In this document: one piece after another, positions 58,777 through 64,000 of the stretch
Layout of the letters: each line of letters opens with the position of its first letter
Position numbering within the stretch: position 1 is the first letter of the stretch
Origin: Flavobacteriales bacterium UBA4110
GTDB lineage: Bacteria > Bacteroidota > Bacteroidia > Flavobacteriales > Weeksellaceae
Direction of reading: 5' to 3'
DNA length: 64,000 nt
Assembly (NCBI GenBank): GCA_002383165.1
Contig: DFXK01000002.1
Span: 115,318 to 179,317, forward strand
Notes under the pieces: model-generated
Told to the model about the DNA's origin: nothing
The model's input: the letters and a program-made list of their open reading frames with translations, nothing else
Database searches by the model: none
Made by a program: the position numbers and the translations under genes

Positions 58777-59808
58777 ATGAAGAAATATTCTTTCAAAAAT
58801 GATTATACGGAAGGTTGTCATCCTAATATTTTAGAAGCATTAATCAAAACCAATCTTAGTCAGCAAAATGGTTATGGCTATGATGATCATTGTCAAGAGG
58901 CAAAACTGTTAATCCAACAAAAGATGAATAACAATAACACAGATATTCATTTTGTGAGTGGTGGAACACAGGCCAATTTGCTTGTTATTTCTTCTATTCT
59001 CAGGCCACACGAAAGCGTTATTTCTGCCGAAACAGGTCATATTTTCACCAATGAAACTGGCGCTATTGAAGCTACAGGACATAAAGTTCATGGATTGGTA
59101 ACTTCGGATGGAAAACTAAAACCAGAACATATTCAGTCCGTTTTGGATGTGCATACTAATAAGCCACATCAAGTCAAACAGAAACTGGTTTATATTTCCA
59201 ATTCTACCGAAATAGGAACCATTTACAATAAAAGAGAATTACAGGAACTGTCTGAATTTTGTAAGTCCAACGGTTTGTACCTTTTTATGGACGGTGCAAG
59301 ATTAGGACAAGCTCTGACTTCAGAAATCAATGATTTGACTTTGGAAGATATCGCCAACTTAACCGACGTTTTTTATCTCGGAGGTACAAAAAATGGTGCT
59401 TTATTAGGGGAAGCCATTATAATAACTAATGACCAACTCAAAGAAGAATTTGGATTTCATATCAAACAGAAAGGTGCAATGCTGGCAAAAGGCAGACTTT
59501 TGGGCATTCAGTTTTCGGAACTGATGAAAAATGATTTGTATTTTGATTTGGCAAAACATTCCAACGTTCAGGCAATGAAAATCAAATCTGCATTTCAGAA
59601 GAAAGGTTTTCAATTCTTGTCAGAAACATTTACCAATCAGATTTTCCCGATTCTCAGTAACTCTCAAATTGAAAAATTAGCTGAAAATTTTGATTTTTAT
59701 GTTTGGAAAAAAATAAATGAAGAGCATTCTGCTATTCGTATCATTACATCTTGGGCAACGCCGGATCAAATCGTAGATGATTTTATAATTAATATTAATC
59801 AGCTGTAA
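58777..59808 (+). CDS. Low-specificity L-threonine aldolase-like PLP enzyme
   Basis: A 343-residue fold-type I PLP enzyme of the beta-eliminating lyase family. Signatures are FVSGGTQANLLVISSIL (PLP-phosphate loop, about 59-75), HIFTNETGAIEATGHKVH (about 87-104), LYLFMDGARLGQAL (PLP Asp, about 167-180), and the Schiff-base Lys in LGGTKNGALLGEA (about 206). Likely splits L-threonine or allo-threonine to glycine and acetaldehyde. It follows the toxin gene by 15 bases and may share its transcript. Confidence 0.85.
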   Translation: MKKYSFKNDYTEGCHPNILEALIKTNLSQQNGYGYDDHCQEAKLLIQQKMNNNNTDIHFVSGGTQANLLVISSILRPHESVISAETGHIFTNETGAIEATGHKVHGLVTSDGKLKPEHIQSVLDVHTNKPHQVKQKLVYISNSTEIGTIYNKRELQELSEFCKSNGLYLFMDGARLGQALTSEINDLTLEDIANLTDVFYLGGTKNGALLGEAIIITNDQLKEEFGFHIKQKGAMLAKGRLLGIQFSELMKNDLYFDLAKHSNVQAMKIKSAFQKKGFQFLSETFTNQIFPILSNSQIEKLAENFDFYVWKKINEEHSAIRIITSWATPDQIVDDFIININQL

Positions 59809-59877
59809 ATATTATTTTCCTTTGAATGCGGCATTAATGGACGAATGGCTTCCGGAAAAAGCTAATTTTTTGAAAGT

Positions 59878-61428
59878 ATGAAACCTATTTTATTCTTTTT
59901 TTTATTGTGGTTTGTATTCTCCTGCAATTCTGTAAGGAAAAATAATTTGTTTCTGGAAAAGAAAATACCAGCTTCTGAACTAAGAGAAGATGTAGACTTT
60001 ACGTACAAAAAGCTTAAGAGATTTCACCCTAATCTTTATTGGTACATTTCCAAGCCGCAGCTGGACAAAAAATTTGACAGCCTGAAAAAAATCATAACCG
60101 AACCACTGACTCCTAATCAATTTTACCTAAAATTATCTCCTGTAATTGCGAGCATTAAGGAAGGGCATCTCCGCCTGCGAACTTTTCCAAGACAGTATTC
60201 AAAGTCTGAGCAAAAAGAACTGAAGACTAAAAAACCGCTTTTCGCAATGATGGACTATAAAATTATTGACAACAGAATGTTTGTGACTGATAACAAACAG
60301 AATTTTGGAAATATAAAACCTGGCACCGAAATCCTTACAATCAATAACGAAAATATTTCTGATCTTACGGAACGCTACAGAAGACTTTTTAGCTCGGACG
60401 GTTACAACAAAACCTTTCAGAAATATTTTATAAATCTAACATTTTTCAATTATTATACGCTGGAAAACGGGTTTCTAGACAGTGCAAAAATTCTTACCAA
60501 ATTGGATAATAAAGTATCTGAGATTATTATAAGGAGGCAGAAAAAAACGGAGCAGGAACTTACAAAGGAAAAAGTACAACCCAAGGTAACCTCTTTTCAG
60601 AAAATACAGGATTATGATTTTGACTCCAAAAGCTATAACAGAAGTCTGAAATTCCTATCAAGTGACAGCAGTATTGCCTATATCAAAATAAAAACATTTT
60701 CTGCAACACTTTCCAAAGCTTTTTATTCAGAGTCATTTTCTAAGATCAGAAAAGCAGGTTCGGAATATCTTATTCTGGATATCCGGGATAATCTTGGCGG
60801 GTCGCTTTCCGAGATCAACACACTATATTCTTACCTCTCAGATAAAAAATTCACCTTGATAAAAGTTCCGGAAATGACTTCCAAAACATCTGGAATGCAT
60901 CAGAATTATTTCCGGGGACAAACTGTTTTTTCATCCATCTTTACGGCAATTGGCTACCCATTTTTTCTGGCTGGGAATTATCTTATGTCATCTAAAAAAG
61001 AGCATCATTATTATTTCAGAGAGTTTGTATCAAGACCAACAAGACCAAAAGCAAATGCTTTCAAAGGAAAAATCTATGTGTTGGTAAATGGTGCCAGCTT
61101 TTCTGCATCATCCATCATTTCCTCAAAATTAAAATATGAGAAAAGAGCCGTAATAGTGGGCGAAGAAACCGGCGGTGCCAATGATGGCACAGTTTCAGGT
61201 GTGAATAATACCGTAACTTTGCCTAACTCAAAATTAACATTACCAATCGGGCTATTTCTTATACGTCCCAATATTGAGTTTGAAAATAAAGGATTGGGTG
61301 TAATACCCAATTTTTATGTTGATCCTGACTTTGCTAACATCACATCTTCCGAAGATAAAATTCTTAAATGGGTTTTAGATGATATTGATTTCAGAAAATC
61401 TGTCAATGAAAAAATGAACAATCCGTAA
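59878..61428 (+). CDS. S41-family peptidase lipoprotein
   Basis: A 516-residue lipoprotein (lipobox VFSC, Cys16). The N-terminal helical region (about 35-110) resembles tricorn-like S41 members. A degenerate PDZ-like part lies at about 120-200 (GTEILTINNENISDL). The catalytic region has YLILDIRDNLGGSLSEI (about 297-313), VNGASFSASSIISSK with the nucleophile Ser (about 403-417), and EETGGANDGTVSGV. A periplasmic processing protease, substrate unknown. Confidence 0.85.
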   Translation: MKPILFFFLLWFVFSCNSVRKNNLFLEKKIPASELREDVDFTYKKLKRFHPNLYWYISKPQLDKKFDSLKKIITEPLTPNQFYLKLSPVIASIKEGHLRLRTFPRQYSKSEQKELKTKKPLFAMMDYKIIDNRMFVTDNKQNFGNIKPGTEILTINNENISDLTERYRRLFSSDGYNKTFQKYFINLTFFNYYTLENGFLDSAKILTKLDNKVSEIIIRRQKKTEQELTKEKVQPKVTSFQKIQDYDFDSKSYNRSLKFLSSDSSIAYIKIKTFSATLSKAFYSESFSKIRKAGSEYLILDIRDNLGGSLSEINTLYSYLSDKKFTLIKVPEMTSKTSGMHQNYFRGQTVFSSIFTAIGYPFFLAGNYLMSSKKEHHYYFREFVSRPTRPKANAFKGKIYVLVNGASFSASSIISSKLKYEKRAVIVGEETGGANDGTVSGVNNTVTLPNSKLTLPIGLFLIRPNIEFENKGLGVIPNFYVDPDFANITSSEDKILKWVLDDIDFRKSVNEKMNNP

Positions 61429-61430
61429 AT

Positions 61431-62330
61431 TTATAAGACGTCAGAAAGAGCTTCTTCCAGTGTTTTGTACGCAAACTTGAAACCTGAATTTTGTATTTTA
61501 TCAGCAGAAATACGGCTACCTTCCAAAGCAATCACGGACATCTCACCAAGCATAGTTCTTATGATAAATTTTGGAACATTGGGTAAAATTATTTTTTTCC
61601 CGAGGTGTGAAGCTAGTTTTTTTGTAAAGATTTCATTGTTTACAAATTCCGGTGCAGAAGCGTTATAAGCGCCAGTCATAGAAGCATCTTCTACAGCTTT
61701 TAGGTACATATTCACAAGGTCATCAATATGAATCCAGGGAAAATACTGTTTGCCATTTCCTAATACCGCTCCCATGTTATAATCCACCGGTTTTCTTAGA
61801 ACTTCTAAAGCGCCACCTGTTTCCGAAAGTACAGTGGCCGTACGAACCTGAACTACTCTGCTACCGAGATTTTGAAACTGAATCGCTTTCATTTCCCAGT
61901 CTCTACAAACATTGCCTAGAAAATCTTCACCGGGAATATCATTTTCAGAAAAAATATGGTCTGATGTAACCTGTCCGTAAAATCCGACTGCAGATGATGA
62001 AATGACAGCTTCTGGATGAATATTTTTTGCCTTCATCTGATCAAAGATAAATTGAGCAGAATCTATTCTGCTGGCATAGATCTCTTTTTTATAGGAATCT
62101 GTCCATCTGTTGCTAATGGACGCACCAGCTAGATGAATAAAAATATATGTGTGTTCCATAGCACCTTCCTCCAGAAAATTATTTTTATAGTCCCAGAGAT
62201 AGGATTTAAAATTAGTCTTTTCCTTTTTAGACCGTACTAAGATCTCTACATTATAGCCACGTTCATATAGTTTTTGTGACAGTTTTTTTCCAACGAGTCC
62301 GGTTGCTCCACTAATAAGAATTTTTTTCAT
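61431..62330 (-). CDS. TIGR01777-family NAD(P)-dependent epimerase/oxidoreductase
   Basis: A 299-residue extended SDR protein (SDR39U1-like). It has the Rossmann motif KKILISGATGLVGKKLSQKL, the family segment FIHLAGASISNRWTDSYKKE (about 72-91), and ISSSAVGFYG (about 118). A C-terminal DUF1731 region ends it (ALEGSRISADKIQNSGF). The ATG at 62330 fits the family N-terminus. The in-frame ATG at 62345 would add five residues. Substrate unknown. It converges on the S41 peptidase gene with two bases between stops. Confidence 0.88.
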   Translation of the reverse strand: MKKILISGATGLVGKKLSQKLYERGYNVEILVRSKKEKTNFKSYLWDYKNNFLEEGAMEHTYIFIHLAGASISNRWTDSYKKEIYASRIDSAQFIFDQMKAKNIHPEAVISSSAVGFYGQVTSDHIFSENDIPGEDFLGNVCRDWEMKAIQFQNLGSRVVQVRTATVLSETGGALEVLRKPVDYNMGAVLGNGKQYFPWIHIDDLVNMYLKAVEDASMTGAYNASAPEFVNNEIFTKKLASHLGKKIILPNVPKFIIRTMLGEMSVIALEGSRISADKIQNSGFKFAYKTLEEALSDVL

Positions 62331-62405
62331 CGATTCTGATTTCATTTTTCAGATTCAAAAACGATTCCAACACGACGTTAGAAAAGCTGATATTTTATAT
62401 AGATA

Positions 62406-63230
62406 TTATAGCAATCTGATTCTGTCTTCCAGAATTTCGATAACTTTATCTTTATAAAGACTTCCGATAGCTTTTTTGAAATTCTTTTTACTCATCTGCA
62501 ATTCGTCTTTTATCTCATCTGGAGAAGATTTATCGGAAAGATAAAGTAAACCGTAACTGTCATTAAGCTTATCAATGATTTTTTGTTTGAACTCATCTAC
62601 ATTTTCAAAGCCTTCCGGCTGCAAGGTGACATCTATTTTACCATCTTCCCGAATAGCTTTGATGTAGCCGGACTCTTCGGAAAGTGGATAAAGTTTTTTA
62701 AAAATATCTGATGTGTAGATAAGTCCGATGTATTTTTTATCAATAACAACATTCCACCCTAACTCGGATTCATTTATCATAATAAGATCAACTTTATCAC
62801 CTTTTTGGAAAGGTAAATGATCGTACTGCGGATTCCTTTTAAATTTTGTGGTTCCTGTAATAAGTCCGCTTGCTTCATCTATATACACATAGACAAGATA
62901 TCGTTTACCTTCTACAATTTTAGACTTCTGCTGTTTGTATGGGATAAATAGATCTTTTATAATTCCCCAATCCATAAAAGCACCGCTAGGAAGACTTTGG
63001 ACACATGTCATTACCGCGAATTCGCCAATCTCTGCATTGGCTTTTTCTGTGGTAGCTTTCAGGTTTCCTTCTTCCTGATATACAAAAACATCCACTTCTC
63101 GGTCTATATCCCAGGAGTCATCGGCAAAAATTTTCTGAATAAAAGCTTTTTCGCCCTGTTCATCTTTTAAAATGAATCCTGAAGAGATTTTTTCTGATAT
63201 TTTGAGTGTCTGAGTTTGTCCTGGCTTCAT
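62406..63230 (-). CDS. CvfB-like S1-domain RNA-binding protein
   Basis: The 274-residue protein has a CvfB layout: tandem OB/S1-like domains (about 5-70, 70-140, 145-210, with GEFAVMTCVQSLPSGAFMDWG and GDKVDLIMINESELGWNVVI) and a C-terminal winged helix (about 215-274, SPDEIKDELQMSKKNFKKAI). The family binds RNA. It affects virulence in Staphylococcus; its role here is unknown. A -7 box (TACTTTTG on this strand) lies 16 bases upstream. Confidence 0.85.
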   Translation of the reverse strand: MKPGQTQTLKISEKISSGFILKDEQGEKAFIQKIFADDSWDIDREVDVFVYQEEGNLKATTEKANAEIGEFAVMTCVQSLPSGAFMDWGIIKDLFIPYKQQKSKIVEGKRYLVYVYIDEASGLITGTTKFKRNPQYDHLPFQKGDKVDLIMINESELGWNVVIDKKYIGLIYTSDIFKKLYPLSEESGYIKAIREDGKIDVTLQPEGFENVDEFKQKIIDKLNDSYGLLYLSDKSSPDEIKDELQMSKKNFKKAIGSLYKDKVIEILEDRIRLL

Positions 63231-63623
63231 ACAGTTTGATTTCCTGCAAAAGTAGATAAACTTTTTTGGTAATTGAATTTTTTATGGAAGATTCTATTTC
63301 TAAAATCCTTTTCTAAAACGTAGCTAAAAAATCTAGATATAAAATTTAATTTTTTTTTTTAAATTGCTATTTCTAAAGATTCTTTTGAAGAACGATGCTA
63401 CAAAGTAATTTCTACAGAATATTTTGTAGTTACTTAAACGAAAAACATCTCAAAAAAACGAAAATTTCCAGGAAAAAAAATCAAAATACTCAAAAAAACA
63501 TCTTATCAGAAACTTATTAAAATGAAAAAGTTATTCCGACTAATAAGTAAGAGTAGGACGTGTCAACTTACTTGCAATTGATAAGATAAAGTGCTATCAG
63601 CAAACTAAACGGTTTTCTAGTTA
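63231..63623. other. Intergenic region between the cvfB-like gene and hisS
   Basis: Holds the cvfB -7 box and an imperfect hairpin (63403-63435, AAGTAA/TTACTT and CTACA/TGTAG with a 3-base bulge). It is strongly AT-rich with several A and T runs. No ORF or RNA gene recognised. Confidence 0.45.
63247..63254 (-). promoter_or_regulatory. -7 box of the cvfB-like gene
   Basis: Reverse strand TACTTTTG, a perfect match, 16 bases before the ATG at 63230. Confidence 0.45.
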
Positions 63624-64000
63624 TTAATCCAGAAACGCCTCAATCTTCATTGTTTTTTGTTCGCCTGATAAAAGATTTTTCACCGTCACACTTTGATTGT
63701 TAATCTCTTCCAGCCCCATAAAAACCAGATTTTCGATGCCCTTTTTCTCGGCATAAGTAAATTGTTTTTTTAGTTTGGAAGCTTCTGGATATAATTCTGC
63801 GGCGATATTCCTTTGTCTCAGTTCAGAAATCAGCTTCAAAGCTTCTATAGATTCTGCCTCGCCATAGTTGGCAAAAAGATATTTGACACTCTTCTCAGAA
63901 TCTTCTGGAAAAATGCCTAACTCTTCCATAACAAGATAAATCCTATCCAGTCCGAAAGAAATCCCGATTCCAGGAATATCCTTAACGCCGAAAACTTCCG
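63624..64000 (-). CDS. hisS: Histidyl-tRNA synthetase (3' part; 5' end outside window)
   Basis: C-terminal 125 residues of HisRS, which charges tRNA(His). The reverse strand at the window edge encodes GIGISFGLDRIYLVM, class II motif 3 with its Arg. The anticodon-binding domain follows (YLFANYGEAESIEALKLISEL, AELYPEASKLKKQFTYAEKKG, GEQKTMKIEAFLD). The frame is open at the window edge. The rest of the gene lies outside. No clear terminator stands directly after the stop. Confidence 0.95.
   Translation of the reverse strand, partial: EVFGVKDIPGIGISFGLDRIYLVMEELGIFPEDSEKSVKYLFANYGEAESIEALKLISELRQRNIAAELYPEASKLKKQFTYAEKKGIENLVFMGLEEINNQSVTVKNLLSGEQKTMKIEAFLD

Noticed and set aside
1..64000. tRNA, rRNA, tmRNA or RNase P RNA genes
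   Set aside because: Reading the gaps on both strands showed no T-arm sequence or other RNA signature that I can support.

Overview
The window is an AT-rich stretch of core chromosome from a member of the Bacteroidota, class Flavobacteriia, most likely family Weeksellaceae (Chryseobacterium or Epilithonimonas type). The evidence is a short RpoD without region 1.1, many -7 boxes of the Bacteroidota form TAnnTTTG, gliding and type IX secretion genes (porQ, gldD) with a secreted protease carrying a type IX sorting domain, a TamL-type outer membrane lipoprotein, a DAHP synthase/chorismate mutase fusion, and the archaeal/eukaryal type of ProRS. The genus call is inference. No prophage, CRISPR array, insertion sequence, rRNA or tRNA gene was found.

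Layout. 1-6.6 kb: 5' part of alaS, T9SS protease, DUF2459 protein, a 26-residue basic protein, queG, a rhodanese, two tiny membrane proteins and a HopJ-family protein. 6.9-19.3 kb: pnp, an ABC1/UbiB kinase, DUF4286, gyrA with a TPR protein, a transaldolase-like aldolase, mntH, and a DUF937-OmpA fusion. 19.4-28.5 kb: proS, a Gly/Trp/Tyr-rich lipoprotein with a FadL-like porin, rsgA, the DAHP synthase fusion, and dnaX with an A11 slippery run. 28.6-41.8 kb: sucB-sucA, an SRPBCC protein with tamL, a TrmH-family methyltransferase, a YtxH/holin-like membrane cluster, cmk, porQ, and pyrH-frr. 41.9-52.0 kb: ppc, a frameshifted HRDC gene, a tail-less ssb, a zinc-ribbon protein with an MBL hydrolase, two parvulin-type isomerases, a PfkB kinase and gldD. 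52.2-64 kb: two intergenic repeats, rpoD, an FAD monooxygenase, a heptad-repeat membrane protein, grpE, dnaJ, a DtxR-family regulator, a YefM-YoeB toxin-antitoxin pair with a threonine aldolase, an S41 peptidase, a TIGR01777 epimerase, a CvfB-like protein and the 3' part of hisS.

How the parts connect. The DtxR-family regulator near 58 kb and the Nramp transporter mntH near 17 kb carry the same two half-sites in their promoters, which suggests a manganese or iron circuit. RpoD fits the TAnnTTTG boxes seen in front of about 24 genes. In five of these (dnaX, cmk, ppc, gldD and the DtxR regulator) the box lies exactly four bases before the ATG, which predicts leaderless mRNAs. PorQ, GldD and the protease belong to type IX secretion, while TamL, the parvulins and the FadL-like porin belong to outer-membrane biogenesis and transport.

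The most interesting points are the dnaX slippage site with the tau domain intact in the -1 frame, the leaderless-promoter class, the shared metal-operator half-sites, the overlapping divergent starts of tamL and the methyltransferase gene, a tiny ribosomal-protein-like ORF, and a two-copy structured intergenic repeat. No wholly new multi-gene system is evident.
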